Below, in pieces: positions 7,488-14,187 of a stretch of DNA of 64,000 nucleotides (position 1 is its first letter; every line of letters starts with the position of its first letter). The notes under the pieces are model-generated. The model saw only the letters and a program-made list of their open reading frames with translations, was not told where the DNA came from and did not search any database. The translations under genes and the position numbers were made by a program. The DNA is from Segatella copri (lineage in GTDB: Bacteria > Bacteroidota > Bacteroidia > Bacteroidales > Bacteroidaceae), in NCBI RefSeq assembly GCF_019127135.1, contig NZ_JAHOEA010000008.1, forward strand, positions 27,172-91,171, in the 5' to 3' direction.

Positions 7488-8602
7488 AATGTTTGTGGAT
7501 GTTTGTTACGGATAATGATTCTGGCATATGGCAATATGATTTTACCATTTTTCTCAATATAAAGCGAATTCATGTTTGCTGTAACATGCGCTTTATTTCC
7601 TTGTGCTCTTAGTTTGTCTATTGTTTTCTGTCCCATAGTTTTTATACCTGCTTCTCGACACCAATCCGTATCACAAGCATTACCTATGATTTCGAATTGC
7701 TCAGGATTATACTTGTCCATAAATGTAACAGGAACTCCCATTAAGCCATCATAATCTCTAGGAATGTCTCCTGTCTTGTTTATATCAATTGCATCATAAT
7801 TACTATATGATGGATAGTCTTCTGACGAGTAAGAACAGACTAAATCCATAGTTTCATGACGTTTGGCAATTTCCATGTTAGTAAACCAATTGACGCCAGA
7901 TACACGGATCATTTTTTCTTTATGGTTGCCCGATTTAGCAACATCGTCATATGGGGAATAAAAATGAGCAGCTGCCCCCTTAAATCCATAGCCTAACCAA
8001 ACTTTATTTTCTTTAATTAGCGGAAACACCTCTTTATATTTTATAGCATTTTGATGTCCTACTATCAAGAACTTCTTGTCATATTCCATTAACTGCCCAA
8101 TATACTCTCGGAACAAAGAGAATGGAGGATTTGTAACTACGATATCTGCTTCTTTCAGGAGTTCTATGCATTCGTTTGAACGGAAGTCACCAGTCTTCAA
8201 TATAGACATCACGTTCTTGTCGTTCTCCAAAAGATAACGGACATCCGACAGGTCAACAGCCCCATCTCCGTTTTCATCTTTTACTTCCGTAATCTCCACC
8301 TTGTAAGCAATTTTTTTTGGTTCTTCATCACCAAAGCCTTCAAAATGGAGCATGAGTTCATTACCCGTTACAGGAGAACCATTATAACAGGTACAGATAA
8401 GTTTCTTCAAACCCAACTGGTTGAAACGAAGAGCAAAATACTTAAAGAAATTGCTTTCGTAGGGATCATCACAATTGCAGAGTACCACCTTCCCACGGAA
8501 GTGCTGCCAATAGTGCTGCAATTCTCGCTCAATATCAGAAAGTTGAGTATAGAACTCATCCTTCTTCGCCACCTTAGCGGCATTCAGATTTTTGTTTGCC
8601 AT
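7484..8602 (-). CDS. EcoRI-family adenine-specific DNA methyltransferase
   Basis: 372 residues from the ATG at 8602. The N-terminus (MANKNLNAAKVAKKDEFYTQ) and the block CNCDDPYESNFFKYF are characteristic of the EcoRI-methylase family (PF13651). NPPF at about 158-161 is the catalytic motif IV of N6-adenine methyltransferases. The reaction is transfer of methyl from S-adenosylmethionine to adenine N6. A longer frame reaches 8641, but its extra 13 residues lie inside the loop of a leader hairpin and lack a ribosome-binding site. The gene is first in a two-gene unit with the DUF262-HNH gene and is preceded by a leader of roughly 340 nt with extensive secondary structure. Confidence 0.9.
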   Translation of the reverse strand: MANKNLNAAKVAKKDEFYTQLSDIERELQHYWQHFRGKVVLCNCDDPYESNFFKYFALRFNQLGLKKLICTCYNGSPVTGNELMLHFEGFGDEEPKKIAYKVEITEVKDENGDGAVDLSDVRYLLENDKNVMSILKTGDFRSNECIELLKEADIVVTNPPFSLFREYIGQLMEYDKKFLIVGHQNAIKYKEVFPLIKENKVWLGYGFKGAAAHFYSPYDDVAKSGNHKEKMIRVSGVNWFTNMEIAKRHETMDLVCSYSSEDYPSYSNYDAIDINKTGDIPRDYDGLMGVPVTFMDKYNPEQFEIIGNACDTDWCREAGIKTMGQKTIDKLRAQGNKAHVTANMNSLYIEKNGKIILPYARIIIRNKHPQTL

Positions 8603-8610
8603 ATACTTTT

Positions 8611-8890
8611 GATTGATAGTTATAAGACAAGACATCTGCAAACAACTATCAATCCGCTAAGACGCAAAAAAGGGGCGTGATGCCTCTTATCGCGTTTAGC
8701 ACGGGGCGGCGTCGGATGGAGCCCCAGATCTACCATAAGAATGCATCACGCCTATAGCGTGTTTGCATTGCTTTACTTGGTAGATAAGGGGCTTCATACG
8801 AAACGTATATATACGAGCCACCTATCACATATTATTTCCGTGCTTGTTATTCCAAATGAGTTTCCGACGCTCTTGGCTAAACGCGAAATA
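8611..8890 (-). ncRNA. large structured leader RNA or independent ncRNA (strand inferred)
   Basis: Many nested complementary segments are seen. 8691-8700 pairs with 8876-8885 (10 of 10). 8709-8716 pairs with 8863-8870 (8 of 8). 8718-8725 pairs with 8788-8795 (one G-U), continuing through 8728-8735 with 8778-8785 (8 of 8), 8740-8745 with 8764-8769 and 8747-8751 with 8757-8761. A separate hairpin pairs 8611-8621 with 8644-8654 (11 of 11). 8674-8683 is also a perfect 10-bp complement of 8743-8752, so it could form a pseudoknot or an alternative fold; on the minus strand this 3' element is followed by six T, like an attenuator. The -7 box at 8950-8957 favours the minus strand, as the leader of the methyltransferase gene. 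A plus-strand TACTTTTG at 8604-8611 is a weaker alternative. No named RNA family is recognised. Confidence 0.6.
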
Positions 8891-8949
8891 ATAGCGAATG
8901 CTTTTTTTATCAACGATGTCTTGGAAAAGGCTTCCGCCAAATCCGTTGG

Positions 8950-8957
8950 CAAAGGTA
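8950..8957 (-). promoter_or_regulatory. -7 box of the methyltransferase operon
   Basis: Minus strand TACCTTTG, a full match to TAnnTTTG. A clear -33 TTTG is not seen. If used, the mRNA leader is about 340 nt and contains the whole folded region. Confidence 0.45.
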
Positions 8958-9130
8958 CAAAGAATAATTGAGATTATTGTAAGTTTCTCTGAAAAAGTTT
9001 TCGAGAAAAGCGTTTTTCAATCTCTTCCGCATTTTATTATCTTCTCCAGGACCCATAAAAAGTCCAATAAATTCTTTAAAAGTGTAGAGTTTTGTTCTTT
9101 TCTACGACTTAAAAAATGTTATTTTCTTTT

Positions 9131-9158
9131 TTGTTATCAAGAAAAAGTAGTAACTTTG
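9131..9158 (+). promoter_or_regulatory. promoter of the 295-residue hypothetical gene
   Basis: TTG at 9131-9133, a 17-nt gap, then TAACTTTG at 9151-9158, 25 nt before the ATG at 9184. Confidence 0.5.
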
Positions 9159-9183
9159 AAGAAAATTTAAAATAGTTTTAATT

Positions 9184-10071
9184 ATGAGTATAAATATTGA
9201 TGAATTTCGCGTTTTGCGAACATTGTCAGATGGTGAGCAACATGATAAAGCTCCAAAAGGATTAACTGATGCTCAGTTCTGTATTGCAGTACAATTGCTC
9301 AAACAGAAAAATTTGATATATGCTGCTTTTGAGGAAGGAGGAAAAGTCATTTCTTCCAAGATTAATATGGCCGGATGTGCTGTATTGGATGCTTTAACAG
9401 AACTAGAAAAGGCAATCCTTAATCATGCTCTTTATGCAAGAAACATAAGAAAATGCGACTACGAAATTCTTCTCGATTTAAAAAATAATGGTTCTAATGC
9501 TTTTTCCAAAGAAATTAAGGATGATTCCAGCTTTTTTAAAAGAATTTCTCTTTTGCGCCGAGATAAAATGGTAACTTATAGTTATGATTATTATAGTTTG
9601 GCTGATAAAGGTTACGAACTTATAAAGGCAATAGAATATGAGGTTAATGAGGCTTTATCGAAGAAAAATATTCAAGTGCCTGGTTTTATAGAGCCAGATG
9701 CAGATATACAGGATAGTTTTGCGGATTCAGCAAATCAAGTAGAGCAGAAAAGCAAAACACAATCAGATAAAACTTCTGATATATGTATTAAGGGAGGACG
9801 TTTGTCTGGTTTCATGAAAGTTATAAAAGCAATGTGTGATGCTAATTATTTTGAGAAAAAAGATGGTGGCAAAGTTAATCAGGGTGATGTAATGGATCTG
9901 ATGAGTGAAGCTTTTCACTCCGACCAATTGAACGGCAAAAATTATTCTTCTCTTTTAAATAAATGCGTTAAAGCTACAGAAAATACCTATTTTAATACTT
10001 TCGTGGAGTTGGAAGATAAAGCAGAAACTTTTTATAAGGCTTGTCATGATAGAGCAAAAAATAAAGACTGA
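9184..10071 (+). CDS. hypothetical protein, possible winged-helix protein
   Basis: 295 residues, family not recognised. The first 60 residues (TLSDGEQHDKAPKGLTDAQF then CIAVQLLKQKNLIYAAF) have the helix-helix-strand pattern and 'L...NLI' spacing of a winged helix. Around 115-140 a second similar segment (FFKRISLLRRDKMVTYSYDY) occurs. A polar linker rich in Gln and Ser (about 170-200) separates a C-terminal helical domain. There is no signal peptide or membrane segment. The A+T-rich codon use differs from the genes after 10.7 kb, which suggests a separate origin. It diverges from the methyltransferase operon and could be its regulator or a partner; that is inference. Confidence 0.65.
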   Translation: MSINIDEFRVLRTLSDGEQHDKAPKGLTDAQFCIAVQLLKQKNLIYAAFEEGGKVISSKINMAGCAVLDALTELEKAILNHALYARNIRKCDYEILLDLKNNGSNAFSKEIKDDSSFFKRISLLRRDKMVTYSYDYYSLADKGYELIKAIEYEVNEALSKKNIQVPGFIEPDADIQDSFADSANQVEQKSKTQSDKTSDICIKGGRLSGFMKVIKAMCDANYFEKKDGGKVNQGDVMDLMSEAFHSDQLNGKNYSSLLNKCVKATENTYFNTFVELEDKAETFYKACHDRAKNKD

Positions 10072-10142
10072 GTTTTTTAACTCTTTAAAGTAGTTGAAGA
10101 GCAGGCTGAAAGCTAAAAAAGCTGAGCCTATATACAATTAGT

Positions 10143-10170
10143 AATGCGTCCTATAATTATAGGGCGCATT
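10143..10170 (+). terminator. 28-bp palindrome after the hypothetical gene
   Basis: AATGCGTCCTATAA is followed directly by its near-perfect reverse complement (one T-G pair) ending CGCATT. The stem is strong, but only a short A/T tract follows, so terminator function is likely but not certain. Confidence 0.6.
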
Positions 10171-10281
10171 ATTATGATGTTGAAAAGATCTAGAACGCTG
10201 CCCAGGACTAGAAGTTGCTGCCAGTTCTGGGCGTATGGAAGTTATAGGAAATCTACTATTAAAGTTTAATTTATTTTAAAT

Positions 10282-10321
10282 TTTTGGTAAGGTTTTGGTA
10301 AGGTGCTTGCAACCTTACCAA
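10282..10321. repeat. direct and inverted TTTTGGTAAGG motifs
   Basis: TTTTGGTAAGG occurs twice in tandem (10282-10292 and 10293-10303, the second followed by T). It is mirrored by AACCTTACCAA at 10311-10321, which pairs with the second copy over a 6-nt loop. This could be a protein-binding site cluster or the stem of a transcript. The larger gap 10072-10555 otherwise holds one terminator and a stop-bounded frame (about 10410-10553) that has no start codon. Confidence 0.65.
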
Positions 10322-10337
10322 GGCCTGTTGTAATTTT

Positions 10338-10372
10338 GCCGGCGAGATTTAGTTCTCATCGGCTTTTTTTGT
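10338..10372 (+). terminator. intrinsic terminator
   Basis: GCCGGCGAGA and TCTCATCGGC form a stem (one mismatch, one G-U) around TTTAGT, followed by seven T. No plus-strand gene ends just before it, so it may end a short transcript from the repeat region. Confidence 0.65.
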
Positions 10373-10555
10373 ATTCAATAAACTGAAGACAGATGGAGTT
10401 GATAAAATGAAAATCTCTAGGGCTTATTGGATATCGTTCGTTGTATTCACTTAAGTCCAGCAGGCAGACAAGCATCCTGACTAGGAAGCTAGAGGACTTG
10501 GACTATCTGAATGCAAATTGCTTCATAGACGGAAGGATTAATACCAAAATATAAT

Positions 10556-10708
10556 ATGCAAAAGGTATTATCTATCGGAGAAATCCTCAATGAGTATTTA
10601 CTCCACAGCAACGCCCCTCTGGCTGCGGCTTATCGCAAGCACGTGCAGGAGATGATGGCAAGTAATGAATCTGTTGATTATATCAAGAAAGGAGGACGGT
10701 ATGATTAA
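10556..10708 (+). CDS. small ORF upstream of the RecA-like ATPase
   Basis: A 50-residue reading frame starting MQKVLSIGEILNEYLLHSNA and ending IKKGGRYD. Its last codons contain the AAAGGAGG ribosome-binding site of the next gene, and its stop (10706-10708) lies just inside that gene, an 8-nt overlap. This architecture, and its even codon use, support a real, translationally coupled gene. There is no recognised domain; it is predicted to be a short helical cytosolic peptide, possibly an accessory of the ATPase. Confidence 0.65.
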   Translation: MQKVLSIGEILNEYLLHSNAPLAAAYRKHVQEMMASNESVDYIKKGGRYD

Positions 10709-11741
10709 TATAGATTCTAAACAGAAATTGGATGAATTCATGGCTCAGGAAGCTCAGCAGCAGACTGAATCCCAGAAACAGGCTCAGGCTCTTGCTCCAG
10801 GGGCTGCTCAGCAGCAGGACAAGCCTAGCTTTGTCAAAGTGTCTCCTTTCAATGACTACCGGTTAGAAGGACTGAAGATGGATCCACCGAAGGAACTTTG
10901 TCCCCATATTCTGGTGGAGCATGAGACAACGATTCTCTTTAGCGGCCCGGGTGTGGGTAAAACAGTCCTCGCCATTCAGATAGCTATCGAGTTGGCTGAA
11001 CAGGGAAAGCGAGTGCTTTATGTCAACTTTGAGCTTTCGCAGCTACAATTGGCTCTGAGATATCCCAACAAGGATAGTCCTGATACACTCTACCACGCTA
11101 GCATCGATTATACCAAGATGCACGATGTTACCGACCAGAGCATGATTCTTTCTGAGATTGAGCGAATGGCACTGGAACTGAATATAGAGGTGATAATCAT
11201 AGATAACTTTACCAATCTCTGTATCAATTCTAAGGAGGCAGCTGAAGCTGGAAAAATCATGCAGCAACTGGTAGCTATGCGTATGACTCACAACTGTACC
11301 ATGCTCATCCTTGCCCATGTGCCTAAGCGTAAGCCGGGTGATCCACTTACAATAGACGACTTGGCTGGTAGTAAGCTTCTCAGTAACCTTGCCGATAACG
11401 TAATTGGTTTCAACAAATCGAGAAAGGACAAGAACATGCGCTACCTCATTCAGCTGAAGTATCGTTCTCTCCCAATCGAACTTGATTTCAAGAACGTGCA
11501 GGAACTTACGTTGACCAGTTCTGACGGATGGCTCCATTTCGAATATGGAGGCTATGATGAAGAACGAACTCATCTGCCAAGATCACGAGATGAAAGGGCA
11601 GAACTGGAGCGTGACATCGTGAAGGAACTCAAGCAGCCTAATGGCTCTTCTTATCGGGAAATTGCTGACAAACTGGGTACCAGTTTGAGTATGGTTCAGC
11701 GTGTTGCCAAGAGCAATAACTTGAACAGAAAAGGCAAATAA
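10701..11741 (+). CDS. RecA/RepA-like AAA_25 ATPase with C-terminal HTH
   Basis: 346 residues from the ATG at 10701, which has AAAGGAGG at 10688-10695; an in-frame ATG at 10665 lacks such a site. A Gln/Ala-rich N-terminal tail (about 14-40) precedes a RecA-fold ATPase with Walker A GPGVGKT (about 82-88) and a Walker B-like EVIIIDN. It resembles hexameric RepA helicases and the AAA_25 proteins found in Bacteroidales mobile elements. The last 45 residues (SSYREIADKLGTSLSMVQRV) are a helix-turn-helix. It probably acts as a replication or partition ATPase with the downstream DUF6371 gene; the heptamer array between them is a candidate binding target. Confidence 0.82.
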   Translation: MINIDSKQKLDEFMAQEAQQQTESQKQAQALAPGAAQQQDKPSFVKVSPFNDYRLEGLKMDPPKELCPHILVEHETTILFSGPGVGKTVLAIQIAIELAEQGKRVLYVNFELSQLQLALRYPNKDSPDTLYHASIDYTKMHDVTDQSMILSEIERMALELNIEVIIIDNFTNLCINSKEAAEAGKIMQQLVAMRMTHNCTMLILAHVPKRKPGDPLTIDDLAGSKLLSNLADNVIGFNKSRKDKNMRYLIQLKYRSLPIELDFKNVQELTLTSSDGWLHFEYGGYDEERTHLPRSRDERAELERDIVKELKQPNGSSYREIADKLGTSLSMVQRVAKSNNLNRKGK

Positions 11742-11762
11742 GCCTTACAAGAAGTAAGTATT

Positions 11763-11967
11763 TGTATCAGGGATGTATCATTCCGATTTTTGATACAAAA
11801 TGATACTTAATTAATTGATATAGACATAGTTAGACTGTATCATGAGTGATACAGCTGCTGTATCTGATACAAAGGGAATGTATCATCTTTGATACATAAT
11901 AACCTTCTGAATATCAGTAGATTAATGATTGTTTTGTATCGATTCGGAAATGATACACTCTGATACA
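11763..11967. repeat. dense TGTATCA/TGATACA heptamer array (candidate origin or operator cluster)
   Basis: Thirteen half-sites lie in 205 bp. Forward: 11763, 11774, 11836, 11859 (last base T), 11879, 11935 (last base G). Reverse: 11791, 11801 (last base T), 11847, 11865, 11890, 11951, 11961. Ten are exact. Several form palindromes: CTGTATCA-tgag-TGATACAG (11835-11854), TGTATC-T-GATACA (11859-11871) and ATGTATCA-tctt-TGATACAT (11878-11897). This iteron-like density, in an A+T-rich gap between a RepA-like ATPase and a Toprim-like protein, suggests an origin or a strongly cooperative operator. Confidence 0.85.
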
Positions 11968-11994
11968 TTTTTTTATATTTAAATTTCAGAAAAA

Positions 11995-13050
11995 ATGAAG
12001 AATGATATAAGATTTATTTTGGAGCGCTATCATGCCGGTGGAGCCAACCGTTATGTCTGCCCTCAATGTGGACGCAAGAAGTGCTTTACACGATATGTAG
12101 ACCTGAAAACGGGCGAGTATGTGGCTGACGACTGTGGTAGATGCGACCATACGGCATCCTGCGGCTATCATTATCCACCACGTCAATACTTCCATGATCA
12201 TCCGGAACTTAGCTGCAGGGAAGATTACCAGACGGAATACGTAAACGGTAAACCCTTGCTGGGATTGGGAAACAGGAGACAGGACTCAGATAACACCCTG
12301 AACGTTCATAAGAACAGACTGATGATGCAACCGCAGGATAGGCGACAGACCGAGTTCTTCAGCCCCGAATGGGTACAGAAGGCTATGCTGAGGCAGAGTG
12401 CTTTCGGCATGTGGCTTGAAGGCCTGAACATCGGTGGTGATGCCCGGCAGGTGCTAGCCGATTATTGTGTGGGAGGTACTGCCCGGGACGTCGTTGTGCA
12501 GGGGGTGAACTATGGCAGGGCAGTGGTGTTCTGGCTGATAGACGAACAGCAGCGGGTGCATGATGCCAAGCTGATGGCTTATCGCAATGACGGTCATCGG
12601 GTACAGGGATGGGCCAACACCATGCGTTCCATCTGTGAACGTTCTCATGTAGGACCGCAACTTCAGAATACCGAAAAGGTGCTCTTTGGACAGCATCTGC
12701 TTCCCCGCTATCCCGATAAGACGGTATGCATCGTGGAGAGTGAGAAGACATCGCTTATCTGTGCCTGCCGCTATCCGCAGTACCTGTGGCTGGCAACGGG
12801 CGGATGTGGAAATCTGCAGACCGATAAGCTGATACCCTTGCAGCATCGGCGACTCGTGGTTTATCCCGATAGCGGAGAGTATGATAAGTGGAAGGAGCAG
12901 ATGGCAAGGAGCGGATGCCGGGATTATAGGGTGGTGGACTTCATGGAGCAGTTTGAGGCGAATACCGATATTGCCGATATTCTGTTGGGTGAGGCTCAGC
13001 AGAAACCCGAATTTCTGCTGCCACCTCCTCCAGATGTCTGCCCTTTCTAA
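11995..13050 (+). CDS. DUF6371 protein, zinc-ribbon plus Toprim-like (primase-like)
   Basis: 351 residues. The N-terminus has a zinc-binding pattern with Cys at about 22, 25, 30, 47, 50 and 56 (CPQCGRKKC and CGRCDHTASC), as in DnaG-type zinc domains. The C-terminal half contains CIVESEKTSLI (acidic residue of a Toprim fold), ATGGCGN and a YPDSGEYDKW acidic motif, so a Toprim-like nucleotidyl-transfer site is plausible. This matches the Bacteroidales DUF6371 family. It follows the ATPase gene and the heptamer array, which suggests a role in priming replication of the element. Activity is inferred from fold features only. Confidence 0.75.
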   Translation: MKNDIRFILERYHAGGANRYVCPQCGRKKCFTRYVDLKTGEYVADDCGRCDHTASCGYHYPPRQYFHDHPELSCREDYQTEYVNGKPLLGLGNRRQDSDNTLNVHKNRLMMQPQDRRQTEFFSPEWVQKAMLRQSAFGMWLEGLNIGGDARQVLADYCVGGTARDVVVQGVNYGRAVVFWLIDEQQRVHDAKLMAYRNDGHRVQGWANTMRSICERSHVGPQLQNTEKVLFGQHLLPRYPDKTVCIVESEKTSLICACRYPQYLWLATGGCGNLQTDKLIPLQHRRLVVYPDSGEYDKWKEQMARSGCRDYRVVDFMEQFEANTDIADILLGEAQQKPEFLLPPPPDVCPF

Positions 13051-13141
13051 ACATAAGGTTTACGCTCCGTAAGTATCATCTTTAGAGGGCGTAAGTATAA
13101 GGGTTAGAAAAATAATTAAAATGCAAAATTAAAATGTAAAT

Positions 13142-13366
13142 ATGATGACAAATTTTAAAGTAAGAGCCTATGGAAAATCAGAGCTTGCCTGGCTCTATTT
13201 TCCAACAGCCAATTCGGCTCATACGGCAGTAAACCATCTGATGGCTTGGGTGTATCGCATTCCGCAACTTGTTGACGGACTTCAGAAGCTCGGCTATCGT
13301 AAGACGGCAAAGTTTTTTACACCCCGAGAGGTAGCTCTCATCATCGATTATCTGGGTGAACCATAA
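13142..13366 (+). CDS. DUF4248 domain protein
   Basis: 74 residues: KSELAWLYFPTANSAHTAVN, then IPQLVDGLQKLGYRK and FTPREVALIIDYLGEP. This is the DUF4248 pattern, small Bacteroidales proteins usually found just upstream of an HU-like gene, as here. The N-terminal half suggests a helix-turn-helix. The function is unknown; a regulatory role is guessed from context. Confidence 0.8.
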   Translation: MMTNFKVRAYGKSELAWLYFPTANSAHTAVNHLMAWVYRIPQLVDGLQKLGYRKTAKFFTPREVALIIDYLGEP

Positions 13367-13435
13367 GAAAATCCTTATAAAGTATGCTATCTCACGCAAC
13401 GTATGGTATCGTATGAATGCCTTGAAGGAATTTTG

Positions 13436-13566
13436 TATCTTTGCTGTGTAAACCAAAGGGGTTTACTCGATGAAACTCTCTACCCGATGGGGTGATGGAT
13501 CCTATACCTTCTGAAGGAACATGGAGATGCGGAATCGGCAGTAATTAACTCAAAATTCTGATAGTT
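13436..13566 (+). promoter_or_regulatory. promoter and structured leader of the HU-like gene
   Basis: TATCTTTG (13436-13443) starts a leader of about 120 nt that begins with the hairpin GTAAACC-aaagg-GGTTTAC (13448-13466). Next come ACCC-gatg-GGGT and CCTTC-t-GAAGG hairpins. A 14-codon ORF, MKLSTRWGDGSYTF (13470-13514, AGGGG upstream), overlaps the second and third hairpins. The HU gene's own ATG at 13567 lacks a visible Shine-Dalgarno site. A clear -33 element at the usual distance is not seen. Confidence 0.45.
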
Positions 13567-14112
13567 ATGATTAAGTACGTTTTGAAGCAGAACAAGAACA
13601 AGAAGAGTCTTGCTTATCTTAAGTGGTATGCTTTCCCATTGGTGGAAGAGACGATGGACCTGGCTGAACTTGCCAAGCACATGGAGGAGCACAATACCGG
13701 ATTCACCGAGGCGATGTGCCTGGGCATGATGACTGCCATGGTGAAGTGTATCAAGGAGCAGCTCCTGGCTGGTAAAAATGTGAAGATAGACAACCTTGCC
13801 ATCTTCAGCGTGGGTATCCGTAACAAGGAGGGAGCCAAGACCGAGGCTGAGTTTACTGCGGTAAACAATATTGCCGGTGTAAAGCTCAGAGCTCGTGCTA
13901 CAGGTACATTGAGCAATGCCAACCTTAACACTTCGGCTAGTGTGAGAAGAGCCAGCAATGTAGTAGTTTTTGGTTCTGGCAGTGATGCCGGTAATGGTGC
14001 AGGCAGCATCAACCCTGGTGGCAATACAACTACTGGTGGCAACAGCCAGACTGGTGACAGCTCTACTACAGGAGGTGAAGACAACGGTGTTGGCGACGGC
14101 AACCTTGGTTAA
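13567..14112 (+). CDS. HU-like DNA-binding protein with Gly/Thr/Ser-rich tail
   Basis: 181 residues. Residues 1-125 match the Bacteroidales HU-related family (MIKYVLKQNKNKKSLAYLKW at the N-terminus, then ELAKHMEEHNTGFTEAMCLG, then LLAGKNVKIDNLAIFSVGIR), which bends and binds DNA as a dimer. The last 45 residues are a low-complexity Gly/Asn/Ser/Thr tail whose role is unknown. DUF4248 followed by HU is a known pair. The gene ends just before a strong bidirectional terminator shared with thiH. Confidence 0.85.
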   Translation: MIKYVLKQNKNKKSLAYLKWYAFPLVEETMDLAELAKHMEEHNTGFTEAMCLGMMTAMVKCIKEQLLAGKNVKIDNLAIFSVGIRNKEGAKTEAEFTAVNNIAGVKLRARATGTLSNANLNTSASVRRASNVVVFGSGSDAGNGAGSINPGGNTTTGGNSQTGDSSTTGGEDNGVGDGNLG

Positions 14113-14146
14113 AGCCTACTGAGGTAAAAGGCAGCCTTAAAATTTT

Positions 14147-14187
14147 AAAATCCTCGTCCGATATAGAAACCGGACGAGGATTTTTTT
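14147..14187. terminator. bidirectional terminator between hu-like gene and thiH
   Basis: AAATCCTCGTCCG pairs perfectly with CGGACGAGGATTT around a 10-nt loop, with T runs on both sides when read on either strand. Confidence 0.88.

Noticed and set aside
8691..8885. integron attC site or miniature transposon
   Set aside because: The long imperfect palindrome resembles attC at first sight, but the core sites RYYYAAC and GTTRRRY are missing and no integrase or clear target-site duplication is seen. A folded RNA fits better.
8611..8890. retron-type RNA
   Set aside because: No reverse transcriptase gene lies nearby.
10410..10553. stop-bounded frame reading ...TRKLEDLDYLNANCFIDGR
   Set aside because: It has some protein-like character, perhaps a helix-turn-helix remnant, but no start codon and no firm match, so it is not listed as a gene.
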